Made by a program: the position numbers and the translations under genes
Source: Flavobacterium johnsoniae UW101
Lineage (GTDB): Bacteria; Bacteroidota; Bacteroidia; Flavobacteriales; Flavobacteriaceae
DNA length: 64,000 bases
NCBI RefSeq assembly: GCF_000016645.1
Contig: NC_009441.1
Location: 6,014,001 to 6,078,000, forward strand
Direction: 5' to 3'
Notes under the pieces: generated by a model
What the model was told of the DNA's origin: nothing
Database searches by the model: none
Seen by the model: the letters and a program-made list of their open reading frames with translations, nothing else
Shown: piece by piece, positions 18,139-26,264 of the stretch
Layout: every line of letters begins with the position of its first letter
Numbering within the stretch: position 1 is the first letter of the stretch

Positions 18139-19110
18139 ATGGTAATATTGCGCATTCTATTCTTTTTTCTTTTTTCTGTTTTTTCGATTCAGGCCCAAAT
18201 TTCGGGCTGTACAGACCCTGTTTCTAAAAACTACAATCCAAATGCAACAGAAAATGACGGAAACTGCGTTTATAAAAATTTAAAGTTAAAACCTGAATAT
18301 TCAATAAAGCTGAGCGATTCTGTCAAAGAAACTTCGGGATTAATTGTTTTTGATAATTTATTGTGGACACATAATGACGATCATGACAAAACGATTTACG
18401 GATTAGATTCTTTAGGAAAAATCAAAAAGAAAATCATTCTTGAAAATATTACCAATCATGACTGGGAAGAAATTTCGCAGGACAGTACACATCTATACAT
18501 TGGCGATTTTGGAAATAACTACAGTGGAAACCGAACGGATTTAAATATTTTAAAAATCGAGAAAAAGTCGTTTTTAACACAGAATCCTATTATCGAAAAA
18601 ATTTCATTCACCTATTCTGACCAGACAGATTTATTAGCACAAAAACCAAACACTACTGATTTTGACTGTGAAGCTTTTATAGTTTCTAAAGACAGTATTT
18701 ATTTGTTTTCTAAACAATGGAAATCGTCTAAAACCAATATTTATGTTTTACCCAAACAACCCGGAAATCATATTGCGAAATTCAAAAACACTTTAGACAC
18801 AAAAGGTTTAGTAACTGGCGCGACTTATTTAGAAGATAAAAAAATCATCGCTCTCTGCGGTTATTCAAAAACCGGAAAAACCTTTTTATATCTTTTATAT
18901 GATTTTAAAAACAATGATTTTTTATCCGGCAATAAACGAAAAATCGACCTTAAACTTCCATTTCACCAAATAGAAGGAATTGCGACAAAAGACGGTCTTC
19001 ATTATTTTATTACAAACGAATCTTTGGTGCGGAAACCCATTTTAAATAATCCGCAGCAAATTCATTATATAGATTTGAGTTCAATCCTGAGTTTGTATCT
19101 CCATAAATAA
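18139..19110 (+). CDS. Secreted propeller-like protein with N-terminal calcium-type loop motif
   Basis: This 323-aa protein has a signal peptide (residues 1-20, cleaved near QAQIS). It is followed by GCTDPVSKNYNPNATENDG, a Cys-bounded, Asp/Asn-rich motif often seen in secreted Bacteroidota proteins, where it is thought to bind calcium. The rest has repeated strands with WTHNDDHDKTIYGLDS, HDWEEISQD and YIGDFGNN, suggesting a beta-propeller of the SdiA-regulated or esterase-like phytase type. No enzymatic residues can be identified. The gene is monocistronic. A distant resemblance in pattern, though not in sequence, exists to the protein at 56019-56855. Confidence 0.72.
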   Translation: MVILRILFFFLFSVFSIQAQISGCTDPVSKNYNPNATENDGNCVYKNLKLKPEYSIKLSDSVKETSGLIVFDNLLWTHNDDHDKTIYGLDSLGKIKKKIILENITNHDWEEISQDSTHLYIGDFGNNYSGNRTDLNILKIEKKSFLTQNPIIEKISFTYSDQTDLLAQKPNTTDFDCEAFIVSKDSIYLFSKQWKSSKTNIYVLPKQPGNHIAKFKNTLDTKGLVTGATYLEDKKIIALCGYSKTGKTFLYLLYDFKNNDFLSGNKRKIDLKLPFHQIEGIATKDGLHYFITNESLVRKPILNNPQQIHYIDLSSILSLYLHK

Positions 19111-19134
19111 TTCGCAAATCGTAAGATAAAAGTT

Positions 19135-19142
19135 TACTTTTG
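19135..19142 (+). promoter_or_regulatory. Promoter -7 box upstream of the ABC-F gene
   Basis: TACTTTTG matches TAnnTTTG and is 59 bases before the GTG start. The leader contains a tandem of CATAACTCATAATTTATAAC-like sequence of unknown role. Confidence 0.45.
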
Positions 19143-19201
19143 CAGAAAGTTATGTTTTTCAAAACACTCATAACTCATAATTTATAACTTACAATTACAA
19201 A

Positions 19202-21064
19202 GTGAATTACTTATCTGTAGAAAATATATCGAAGTCATTTGGCGAAAGAGTCCTTTTTGACAACATTTCTTTTGGAATCAATAAAGATCAAAAAATTGCT
19301 TTTATTGCCAAAAATGGGTCTGGTAAAACTACCATTATGAGCATTATTAATGGCTTAGACGAACCAGATACCGGACAGGTTGTTTTAAGAAAAGGAATTA
19401 GAATGGCATTTCTTTCTCAGGATAACAACCTTCAGGATGAACTTACAATCGAAGAAAGTATTTTCGCTTCAGATAATGAAACGCTTAAAATAATTGAAGC
19501 TTACGAAAAAGCATTAGAAAATCCAGATGATGAAGAAGCCTACCAAAAAGCTTTTGACGGAATGGATCAGCATAATGCATGGGATTTTGAAACGCAGTAC
19601 AAACAGATTCTTTTTAAATTAAAACTGGAAGATTTTAAACTGAAAGTAAAAAATCTTTCGGGAGGGCAAAAAAAACGTCTTTCACTGGCTATCATATTGA
19701 TCAATCGTCCAGATTTATTGATTCTGGATGAGCCTACCAACCATTTAGATCTTGAAATGATCGAATGGCTTGAAAGCTATTTTGCCAAAGAAAATATTAC
19801 CTTATTTATGGTAACGCACGACCGTTTCTTTTTAGAGCGTGTGTGTAATGAAATTATCGAATTAGACAACGGAAAATTATACCAATACAAAGGAAATTAC
19901 TCTTACTATTTAGAGAAAAAAGAAGAGCGAATTGCTTCTGAAAATTCGAGTATTGACAAAGCTAAAAACTTATTTGTAAAAGAATTAGAATGGATGCGAC
20001 GCCAGCCAAAAGCGAGAACAACCAAATCTAAATCACGTCAGGACGATTTTTACATTATTAAAGAAAAAGCACAAAGCCGACGTAAAGAAAATAAAGTCGA
20101 ACTTGAAATTAATATGGAAAGAATGGGAAGCAAAATTATTGAGCTTCATAAACTTTCTAAAAAATTCAAAGACCGTGTTATTCTGGATAATTTTAGTTTT
20201 GATTTTCAGCGTGGTGAAAGAATCGGGATTATTGGTAAAAACGGAACCGGAAAATCGACTTTCTTAAATCTGCTTACGGGTACAATTCCGCCAGACAGCG
20301 GACGTGTTGTAAAAGGAGATACAATTAAAATTGGTTATTACACACAATCCGGAATTAATCCAAAACCGGGACAGCGTGTTATTGATATTATTAAGGAATA
20401 CGGAGAATATATTCCGCTTGCAAAAGGAAAAATTATTTCGGCTTCACAATTGTTAGAGCGTTTTCTTTTTGACGCTAAAAAGCAATACGATTATGTCGAA
20501 AAATTAAGCGGAGGCGAATTAAAACGTTTGTATTTATGTACGGTTTTAATTCAAAATCCAAATTTTTTAATTCTCGATGAGCCTACAAACGATTTAGATA
20601 TTGTAACGCTTAACGTTCTGGAAAGTTTCCTTTTAGATTATCCGGGCTGTTTATTGGTTGTTTCGCACGACCGTTACTTTATGGATAAAATCGTCGATCA
20701 TTTATTTGTTTTTAGAGGACAAGGCGAAATCGAAAATTTCCCAGGAAACTATTCTGATTTCCGTGCTTACGAAGACAGTGCCGATGTTGCCCAAAAAGAA
20801 GAAAACAAAGCTGAAAAGAAAGACTGGAAACAAAATAACCCAACCGGAAATTTAAGCTTTAACGAACAAAAAGAATATCAAAAAATTGAAAGAGAAATCA
20901 AAGATTTAGAAATTGAAAAAGCTAAAATCGAACAGTTATTCTCTGATGGAAAAGTAGCCGATGCTGATATTGAGAAAAAAGCAAACGAGCTTCAAAATAT
21001 CATAAATAAAATTGATTTAAAAGAAGAACGATGGTTCGAACTTTCTGCAAAGATTGAAGGATAA
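19202..21064 (+). CDS. ABC-F family ATPase (Uup-like)
   Basis: This 620-aa protein starts at a GTG; no in-frame ATG upstream fits. It has two ATP-binding cassettes and no membrane spans. The first Walker A is AKNGSGKT (residues 37-44, with Ala in place of the usual first Gly) and its signature is LSGGQKKR; the second has GKNGTGKST and LSGGELKR. Between them is the charged ABC-F linker (RRQPKARTTKSKSRQ), and a C-terminal coiled coil spans about 540-620 (EIKDLEIEKAKIEQL). These features point to Uup or YdiF-like ABC-F proteins, which act on ribosomes or branched DNA, not in transport. A hairpin repeat at 21066-21124 follows the stop. Confidence 0.92.
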   Translation: MNYLSVENISKSFGERVLFDNISFGINKDQKIAFIAKNGSGKTTIMSIINGLDEPDTGQVVLRKGIRMAFLSQDNNLQDELTIEESIFASDNETLKIIEAYEKALENPDDEEAYQKAFDGMDQHNAWDFETQYKQILFKLKLEDFKLKVKNLSGGQKKRLSLAIILINRPDLLILDEPTNHLDLEMIEWLESYFAKENITLFMVTHDRFFLERVCNEIIELDNGKLYQYKGNYSYYLEKKEERIASENSSIDKAKNLFVKELEWMRRQPKARTTKSKSRQDDFYIIKEKAQSRRKENKVELEINMERMGSKIIELHKLSKKFKDRVILDNFSFDFQRGERIGIIGKNGTGKSTFLNLLTGTIPPDSGRVVKGDTIKIGYYTQSGINPKPGQRVIDIIKEYGEYIPLAKGKIISASQLLERFLFDAKKQYDYVEKLSGGELKRLYLCTVLIQNPNFLILDEPTNDLDIVTLNVLESFLLDYPGCLLVVSHDRYFMDKIVDHLFVFRGQGEIENFPGNYSDFRAYEDSADVAQKEENKAEKKDWKQNNPTGNLSFNEQKEYQKIEREIKDLEIEKAKIEQLFSDGKVADADIEKKANELQNIINKIDLKEERWFELSAKIEG

Positions 21065-21065
21065 T

Positions 21066-21124
21066 TTAGTTTTCAGTCGCAGTTAACACACAGACTGAAA
21101 ACTGCAACTGCGACTGAAAACTAA
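21066..21124. repeat. CAGT-family hairpin between the ABC-F and FKBP genes
   Basis: The 19-base arms at 21066-21084 (TTAGTTTTCAGTCGCAGTT) and 21106-21124 are perfect inverse complements separated by 21 bases. It could terminate transcription of the ABC-F gene. It belongs to the same degenerate family as 2137, 14478, 25739 and 29612. Confidence 0.8.
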
Positions 21125-21157
21125 TTTTATTAAATTAGCTCTTTAAAAAGATAAAAT

Positions 21158-21688
21158 ATGAAACAACTTTTAACTGCTTTACTTTCATTAACACTTTTTA
21201 TTTCTTGTTCTAAAGACAAAGATGAAGTCAAAGATTATACTGCTGAAAATGAGAAAGAGATTGTTGATTATTTAGCTCAGAATAATTTAACTGCACAAAG
21301 AACAAATTCTGGTTTATACTACATTATTACCAAAGAAGGTTCAAGTGAAAGCGAAGGAGAAAATCCAGGCGAGGAAGAAAACACAGGTGAAGGGGAAAAC
21401 ACAGAAGAAAATGAAAACGACGGACATCCTACATTAAATTCTAATATTACCGTTATTTACAAAGGTTATTTTACTAATGGGAAAGTTTTTGATGAAAGTA
21501 CAGAAGGAGTTTCATATTCGCTTCGTACTCTTATTCCGGGATGGAAAGAGGGAATTCCGCTTTTAAAATCAGGCGGCGAAATACAGCTTTTTGTACCTGC
21601 TCATTTAGGATACGGCAGCAATGGAAACAAAACTGTTCCCGGAGGCGCCGTACTGATATTTGAAATTACTTTAGTTTCTGTTAATTAA
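21158..21688 (+). CDS. FKBP-type peptidyl-prolyl isomerase lipoprotein with acidic linker
   Basis: This 176-aa lipoprotein (FISC, Cys17) has a short helical N-terminal part (residues 20-60). A strongly acidic low-complexity linker of Glu, Asn, Gly and Asp (about 61-89) follows, then an FKBP domain: VIYKGYFTNGKVFDES, LIPGWKEGIPLLKSGG, FVPAHLGYGS and GGAVLIFEITLVSV. Aromatic pocket residues (Y, F and D in YKGYF and VFDES; W in PGWKEG) are kept, so prolyl isomerase activity is likely. It should act on the periplasmic side of the outer membrane. The linker is encoded by a short imperfect GA-rich DNA repeat and is probably variable between strains. Confidence 0.92.
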   Translation: MKQLLTALLSLTLFISCSKDKDEVKDYTAENEKEIVDYLAQNNLTAQRTNSGLYYIITKEGSSESEGENPGEEENTGEGENTEENENDGHPTLNSNITVIYKGYFTNGKVFDESTEGVSYSLRTLIPGWKEGIPLLKSGGEIQLFVPAHLGYGSNGNKTVPGGAVLIFEITLVSVN

Positions 21689-21707
21689 GATCATATTTTA
21701 AACCCGC

Positions 21708-22487
21708 ATGTTGTTTCAAATCAAATCGTATTTAAATTTTCTTTGGCATTCTACAAACGAACACGGCGTACATTCGCCTTTTGTTTTTAATTTACTTACG
21801 AAATGTTTTTATGATAAAAAGCCAAAACCAGAATATCAAATTCTAACGAATTACAGAAATTCACTTCTTGAAAATAAAAATTTCATTGAAGTAACAGATT
21901 TTGGCGCTGGTTCAAAAGTTTTTAAATCAAACAAAAGGCAGATTTCAAAAATCGCATCAACTGCCGGAATTTCTCCAAAACGTGCCGAATTATTATTTCG
22001 TGTTACGAATTATTTTAAGCCGCAAAACATTCTAGAAATAGGTACTTCGCTGGGTTTGGCAACTTCTGCCCTTGCCCTTGGCAGCACAAATGCAAAAGTT
22101 ACTACAATAGAAGGCTGCCCGCAGACTGGAGGTACTGCCAAAAATCAATTAGATGAATTTGATTGTAAAAATGTCGAAAGCATAATTTCAGAATTTGAAT
22201 CTTTTTTGATTTCAGAAAATCTCAACTCTAAGATTTACGATCTGATATATTTTGATGGCAATCATTCTAAAAAAGCAACTTTAGAGTATTTTAATCTTTT
22301 ACTTCCAACAATAAACAACGATTCCGTCTTGATTTTCGATGACATTCATTGGTCTCCAGAAATGGAAGAAGCTTGGGAGATTATCAAAAATCACCCAAAA
22401 GTAAAAGTTACAATCGATACTTTTCAATGGGGATTTGTATTTTTTAGATACGAGCAGGAAAAAGAACATTTTGTAATTAGAGCATAA
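21708..22487 (+). CDS. Class I SAM-dependent methyltransferase
   Basis: This 259-aa cytoplasmic protein has a Rossmann methyltransferase core: NILEIGTSLGLATSALALG (motif I, about residues 110-130), VTTIEGCPQ (motif II), YFDGNHSKKATLEYF and LIFDDIHWS. The order resembles O-methyltransferases of the caffeoyl-CoA/TylF type. The N-terminal 30 residues (FLWHSTNEHGVHSPFVFNLL) are conserved in a Flavobacteriia-specific subgroup of unknown substrate. It begins 19 bases after the FKBP stop, so it may be in the same operon. Confidence 0.85.
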   Translation: MLFQIKSYLNFLWHSTNEHGVHSPFVFNLLTKCFYDKKPKPEYQILTNYRNSLLENKNFIEVTDFGAGSKVFKSNKRQISKIASTAGISPKRAELLFRVTNYFKPQNILEIGTSLGLATSALALGSTNAKVTTIEGCPQTGGTAKNQLDEFDCKNVESIISEFESFLISENLNSKIYDLIYFDGNHSKKATLEYFNLLLPTINNDSVLIFDDIHWSPEMEEAWEIIKNHPKVKVTIDTFQWGFVFFRYEQEKEHFVIRA

Positions 22488-22590
22488 AATTACTTCCTTT
22501 CACTTGAACATTTAAGAAAACAAATTAAGATAAACCATTCTAAATTTAGATATAATATCTGACAAAAAAAGATGTTTTATAAGATGTTTT

Positions 22591-22639
22591 TTTATCTTTG
22601 AAATTCAGATTTTTTAGTACAGATAGGTTTATCTTTGAA
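22591..22639 (+). promoter_or_regulatory. Direct repeats with promoter -7 boxes upstream of the XRE regulator
   Basis: TTTATCTTTGAA occurs twice (22591-22602 and 22628-22639), 37 bases apart centre to centre. Each copy contains TATCTTTG, a match to the -7 consensus. Upstream are two AAGATGTTTT units and the palindrome GATATAATATC. This is either a tandem promoter or an operator for autoregulation. Confidence 0.45.
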
Positions 22640-22662
22640 CCTCAAGAAAAACGACACTCATT

Positions 22663-23064
22663 ATGGAACAGAAAATTCATCAGGGAAGAAACGTAAAGCG
22701 ATTCAGAGAAATGCTTGGCATTAAACAAGAAGCACTCGCTTATGATTTGGGAGAAGACTGGAACCAGAAAAAAATTTCTATGCTCGAACAAAAAGAGGTA
22801 ATTGAAGACAATCTGCTGAAACAAATCTCTAATTCTTTAAAAATTCCTATTGAAGCTTTTCAAAATTTTGATGAAGAGCAAGCAGTAAATATTATTGCAA
22901 GTACGTTCAATGCCCATGATTACGCAACTGGATTAATAATCAACAACTACAATCCAATTGAAAAGATTATTCAATTGCATGATGAAAAAATTGCCTTATA
23001 TGAGCGTATGCTGAAAGAAAAAGACGAAATGATGGCAAAACTTGAAAAATTAATTGGCAAATAA
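22663..23064 (+). CDS. XRE-like helix-turn-helix regulator
   Basis: This 133-aa protein has an N-terminal Cro/CI-type helix-turn-helix (about residues 8-65: VKRFREMLGIKQEALAYDLG, then KKISMLEQKE and IPIEAFQNF). Its C-terminal tail is a short coiled coil (IIQLHDEKIALYERMLKEKD) that probably dimerises. This small architecture is frequent in Bacteroidota, often without a known target. The duplicated boxes just upstream suggest that it represses itself. No restriction or toxin gene is adjacent. The rest of 23065-23360 holds a palindromic repeat and no gene. Confidence 0.85.
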   Translation: MEQKIHQGRNVKRFREMLGIKQEALAYDLGEDWNQKKISMLEQKEVIEDNLLKQISNSLKIPIEAFQNFDEEQAVNIIASTFNAHDYATGLIINNYNPIEKIIQLHDEKIALYERMLKEKDEMMAKLEKLIGK

Positions 23065-23148
23065 ATTTTAGAATTATCTTTCATTAAAACATAAAAAGCA
23101 ACTGTCGCAAAAGTCAAAGCAGCATCATTTTATTTTACACATTTTTTT

Positions 23149-23305
23149 GTTCCATAGGAACATTTCATTGGTAGAAAATTATATTTTTTTCATCGTTTTA
23201 CGTTCCGTAGGAACGTTTGGTTATTAAAATCTGGCGTATCAAACGTTCCTACAGAACGTAAATCGCGCCCACCTCTATTCTTTCTACCTACGAAACATTC
23301 CTAAC
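23149..23305. repeat. Four-palindrome REP-like element
   Basis: Each of four small palindromes has a GTTCC-n-GGAAC pattern: GTTCCATAGGAAC (23149), CGTTCCGTAGGAACG (23201), CGTTCCTACAGAACG (about 23244) and ATTCCTAACGGAAT (about 23298). The inner pair also forms a 23-base inverted repeat (23197-23219 with 23240-23262, one mismatch). GGTAGAAA (about 23170) and TTTCTACC (23281-23288) form an outer pair. The whole could fold as a large cruciform. No transposase lies nearby. Confidence 0.75.
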
Positions 23306-23360
23306 GGAATGAAATCGTATATAAAAATCGACAAGTATAAGTTTACATTAAAAGCATAAA

Positions 23361-23390
23361 AAAAAGACGATCATTTCTGATCGTCTTTTT
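23361..23390. terminator. Bidirectional terminator
   Basis: AAAAAGACGATCA and TGATCGTCTTTTT pair perfectly around a four-base loop, with T runs on both strands. It mainly serves the minus-strand lipoprotein that ends at 23413. Confidence 0.92.
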
Positions 23391-23412
23391 CATTTCAATA
23401 AAAATTTAAACT

Positions 23413-24072
23413 TTATTTTTTAGCTTCTTTATTCTCTTCAGATTTAGCACCCATTCTGTTAACAGTATACATTGGTGCAAATTTGATTTTTAAACCGGCA
23501 ATTTTTCTGTTATCTTCTGCTGTAAGACCTTCTTTTTCAACTGTATTTTTACGGCTGTCAAGTGCTTCATACATCAGTTTAACTTCATCCCAGTCTTCTC
23601 TTGAATATTTATCTTTATTATTTTCTACAGTGTGAACGAACTGCTGATAAACGCTGTGAATATTTTTAGCATTTACCCAGCTGAAATTCATATCATCACC
23701 AATTTTTCCAGCACCAAATAAGGCATCTCTTAATTGTTGTTTTGGGCTTGGAGCCGGAGGGGCAAAAACGGTGGTCATCTCATTTTTAAACTCTTCATAT
23801 TTAATTTTGCTGGCGTTTATTTTTTCGGTCGCAGCCGAATTATCCTTAAGATCTGCCAGCGCTGTTTGAGCTTCTTGAGATTTTCTATCATATTCTGCTT
23901 CAACATTTTTCCAGTTTTCTTTTAAGTTATCTGCTGAAACATTTTTTACAGAATCGACGTAGGCTACATAAGAGTCGATTGTTTTTTGAGCTTTCTCTTG
24001 TTTTTCATCTTTACACGATGTTAATCCTAATACTAATAATGTAACTGCCGCAGCTATTTTTATATTTCTCAT
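23413..24072 (-). CDS. Helical lipoprotein of unknown function
   Basis: This 219-aa lipoprotein has a signal ending LVLGLTSC (Cys20). The remainder is strongly charged and helical, with a probable coiled coil in residues 25-100 (ENWKNVEAEYDRKSQEAQ). A Pro-rich break, FAPPAPSPKQQL (about 103-114), and a second helical region follow. The last residues are Lys- and Glu-rich. The pattern resembles a Bacteroidota lipoprotein family of unknown function (DUF6565-like); I am not sure of the family. It has a good promoter at 24099-24126 and its own terminator, so it is transcribed alone. Confidence 0.72.
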   Translation of the reverse strand: MRNIKIAAAVTLLVLGLTSCKDEKQEKAQKTIDSYVAYVDSVKNVSADNLKENWKNVEAEYDRKSQEAQTALADLKDNSAATEKINASKIKYEEFKNEMTTVFAPPAPSPKQQLRDALFGAGKIGDDMNFSWVNAKNIHSVYQQFVHTVENNKDKYSREDWDEVKLMYEALDSRKNTVEKEGLTAEDNRKIAGLKIKFAPMYTVNRMGAKSEENKEAKK

Positions 24073-24098
24073 AATGTTGATTGTTTTAATTAATTAAT

Positions 24099-24126
24099 CA
24101 AATGTACCAAATACCCACCCGAACAA
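24099..24126 (-). promoter_or_regulatory. Complete promoter for the helical lipoprotein
   Basis: On the minus strand, TACATTTG (-7, 24106-24099) is preceded by TTG (24126-24124) with a 17-base spacer, matching the Bacteroidota TTG-n17/23-TAnnTTTG pattern. The gene starts 26 bases downstream. The remaining part of 24107-24362 contains no recognisable gene. Confidence 0.65.
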
Positions 24127-24362
24127 TTTACATTATTAACACGTTTTTAAACTAAAAAACATCTTAATACTATAAAACTCTTAAAATAATGACAATTATA
24201 CAAAACTCAACCAAAATCATGTAACTATTTTATAGCTTAAAAAACATATTCTTTTTGGCACATATCTATAAAAAAGCTTTTGTAACAAAATCCAATTCTA
24301 AACTACTTATCATTTTTATTGAAAAGTGTTTTGTACTTTTAAATCCAAAATTGTAAAATAAA

Positions 24363-25055
24363 ATGGCAGATCCATTAATTAAAATAACCGACATACGACG
24401 AAATTTCATATTGGGCAATGAAACTGTATATGTTTTAAAAGGAATTAATTTAGAAATCAACAAAGGCGAATATGTCGCTTTAATGGGGCCTTCGGGATCC
24501 GGAAAATCAACTTTAATGAATTTATTGGGTTGTTTGGATACGCCTACTTCCGGAAGATATGTTTTGAACGGAAAAGATGTCAGCCAAATGCGCGATGATG
24601 AACTCGCCGGAATACGTAATACAGAAATAGGTTTTGTTTTTCAAACCTTCAATCTTTTACCCAGAACAACAGCTCTGGACAATGTTGCACTGCCAATGAT
24701 TTATGCCGGATATTCAAAATCAGATAGAAATGTAAGAGCCACCGAGGTTTTAAAACAAGTAAATCTTGCTGATAGAATGGACCACCAGCCCAATCAGTTA
24801 TCAGGAGGTCAGCGCCAGCGTGTTGCCATTGCCCGTGCCCTGGTAAACAAACCTTCGATTATTTTAGCCGATGAACCTACAGGAAACCTGGACAGTAAAA
24901 CCTCTGTAGAAATCATGAAACTTTTTGGAGATATTCATGCACAAGGAAATACTGTTATTCTGGTAACCCACGAAGAAGATATTGCTGCGTATGCGCACAG
25001 AGTTATTCGTTTACGAGACGGTTTAATTGAAAGTGACACGAGTAGATCTGTTTAA
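24363..25055 (+). CDS. LolD/MacB-type ABC transporter ATPase
   Basis: This 230-aa ATPase has Walker [10 protein letters not shown] (residues 42-50), Q-loop [10 protein letters not shown], signature LSGGQRQR (146-153), Walker [13 protein letters not shown] and H-loop VTHEEDIA. It is closest to the LolD/MacB/FtsE group, which couples to FtsX-like permeases for lipoprotein release or efflux. No permease is encoded next to it, since the next gene is a cobalamin adenosyltransferase, so its membrane partner must be elsewhere. Length is normal and the cassette is complete. Confidence 0.92.
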   Translation: MADPLIKITDIRRNFILGNETVYVLKGINLEINKGEYVALMGPSGSGKSTLMNLLGCLDTPTSGRYVLNGKDVSQMRDDELAGIRNTEIGFVFQTFNLLPRTTALDNVALPMIYAGYSKSDRNVRATEVLKQVNLADRMDHQPNQLSGGQRQRVAIARALVNKPSIILADEPTGNLDSKTSVEIMKLFGDIHAQGNTVILVTHEEDIAAYAHRVIRLRDGLIESDTSRSV

Positions 25056-25106
25056 CCGTTTATTTGGTTAATTGTTTAATCGGAAAAAGAAAAACTAGAT
25101 TTTAGG

Positions 25107-25162
25107 TTAATTCAAAAGTAGAGAAACCTTAGAATCTTAGCATCTCAGAACCTTAGCATCTT
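25107..25162. repeat. CTTAG-family intergenic repeat
   Basis: ACCTTAGAATCTTAGCATC and CAGAACCTTAGCATC tandem units occupy most of the gap between the ABC ATPase and the adenosyltransferase. Confidence 0.65.
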
Positions 25163-25168
25163 TAAAAA

Positions 25169-25738
25169 ATGAAAGTATACACCAAAACAGGCGATAAAGG
25201 AACAACAGCACTTTTTGGAGGCACGCGTGTTCCTAAAGATCATATTAGAATTGACAGTTACGGAACTGTTGATGAACTTAATTCTTATATCGGATTAATT
25301 CGCGATCAGGAAATCGATTCGCATTATAAAACTATTTTAATAGAAATTCAGGATCGTCTTTTTACTGTAGGCGCCATTTTGGCAACACCGCAGGAAAAAG
25401 AAGTTTTAAAAAACGGAGAGCTTCGTTTAAAAAATCTCGGAATAATTGATTCTGATATTGAATTGCTTGAAAATGAAATAGACAAAATGGAAGAAAGCCT
25501 TCCGCAAATGACACATTTTGTTTTACCAGGCGGTCATCCTACCGTGTCACATTGTCATATAGCTCGCTGTATATGCCGTCGCGCAGAGCGTTTGGCAGTA
25601 CATTTAAGTCATAATGAACACGTTCCTGAAATCGCAATTATGTACTTAAACCGACTTTCTGACTATCTTTTTGTCTTGGCACGAAAGTTGTCCTCAGACC
25701 TTAAAGCGGAGGAAGTGAAATGGATTCCGCGTAAGTAA
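25169..25738 (+). CDS. Cob(I)alamin adenosyltransferase, PduO type
   Basis: This 189-aa protein matches PduO-type corrinoid adenosyltransferases. It has the ATP-binding N-terminus KVYTKTGDKGTTALFGG and YGTVDELNSYIG, and the C-terminal helix CRRAERLAVHL with conserved Arg and Glu. It converts cob(I)alamin plus ATP to adenosylcobalamin. This coenzyme is needed by methylmalonyl-CoA mutase, whose GTPase chaperone MeaB is encoded at 45347-46438 in the same window. The gene is probably transcribed alone, flanked by repeats on both sides. Confidence 0.95.
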   Translation: MKVYTKTGDKGTTALFGGTRVPKDHIRIDSYGTVDELNSYIGLIRDQEIDSHYKTILIEIQDRLFTVGAILATPQEKEVLKNGELRLKNLGIIDSDIELLENEIDKMEESLPQMTHFVLPGGHPTVSHCHIARCICRRAERLAVHLSHNEHVPEIAIMYLNRLSDYLFVLARKLSSDLKAEEVKWIPRK

Positions 25739-25860
25739 ACAGTCACGGTTTTCAGTTTTCAGACTGCAAACTCACACAAAAACTGAGTACTAAAAAAATA
25801 TAGCAATTAGCAGCAAATTTCAGTTTTTAAACTGAAAACTGGCACTGAAAACTGCATACT
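25739..25860. repeat. CAGT-family repeat cluster
   Basis: At least five AGTTTTCAG / CTGAAAACT units in both orientations fill the gap after the adenosyltransferase stop, including CAGTTTTTAAACTGAAAACTG. Several alternative hairpins are possible. Confidence 0.7.
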
Positions 25861-25904
25861 AGTAAAGACGTTCTTAAATTTTATTAAAATAAATCAAATT
25901 TTAC

Positions 25905-25934
25905 TTGTCTTTTTCAGTAAAAAATTTATTTTTG
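25905..25934 (+). promoter_or_regulatory. Complete promoter for the DUF2795 gene
   Basis: TTG (25905-25907), a 19-base spacer and TATTTTTG (25927-25934) match both Bacteroidota boxes at consensus spacing, 21 bases before the ATG at 25956. It may also drive secA, although a terminator-like hairpin lies between the two genes. Confidence 0.72.
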
Positions 25935-25955
25935 CACAAACTAAACAGATAACAG

Positions 25956-26177
25956 ATGTATTGGACATTAGAATTAGCATCTTATTTAAGTGATGCGCCA
26001 TGGCCTGCTAACAAAGACGAACTTATAGACTACGCTATTAGAGCTGGTGCTCCATTAGAAGTAGTAGAGAACCTTCAGTCAATCGAAGATGAAGGGGAGA
26101 TATATGAATCAATGGAAGAAATTTGGCCTGATTATCCAACAGACGAAGATTATCTTTGGAATGAGGATGAATATTAA
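25956..26177 (+). CDS. DUF2795 small acidic protein
   Basis: This 73-aa very acidic protein begins MYWTLELASYLSDAPWPANK and contains IDYAIRAGAPLEVVENLQS, the DUF2795 core. It ends in a run of Asp, Glu, Tyr and Trp. DUF2795 is a small family conserved across many bacteria, with no established function. In Bacteroidota it is often next to secA, as here. A strong promoter lies directly upstream, and the compact helical domain suggests a regulator or adaptor. Confidence 0.88.
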   Translation: MYWTLELASYLSDAPWPANKDELIDYAIRAGAPLEVVENLQSIEDEGEIYESMEEIWPDYPTDEDYLWNEDEY

Positions 26178-26181
26178 AAAA

Positions 26182-26225
26182 TAAACCAAAGGAAAAAGTC
26201 TCATCACAGAGGCTTTTTTTTTGGT
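26182..26225 (+). terminator. Terminator-like hairpin between the DUF2795 gene and secA
   Basis: AACCAAAGGAAAAAGTCTC pairs imperfectly with GAGGCTTTTTTTTTGGTT, with a T run in the descending arm. It would reduce read-through into secA. Confidence 0.65.
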
Positions 26226-26264
26226 TCAAATACACATTATATAATTATAGAAATACAATAAATT

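Noticed and set aside
19202..21064. Drug-resistance ABC-F (Vga/Msr-like)
   Set aside because: The linker and C-terminal coiled coil fit Uup/YdiF housekeeping types; no long interdomain resistance loop is seen.
23149..23305. CRISPR array
   Set aside because: The units are inverted palindromes at irregular distances, not direct repeats with spacers; no cas gene is nearby.
24363..25055. Complete ABC exporter operon
   Set aside because: No FtsX-like permease follows; the next gene is an adenosyltransferase behind a repeat.
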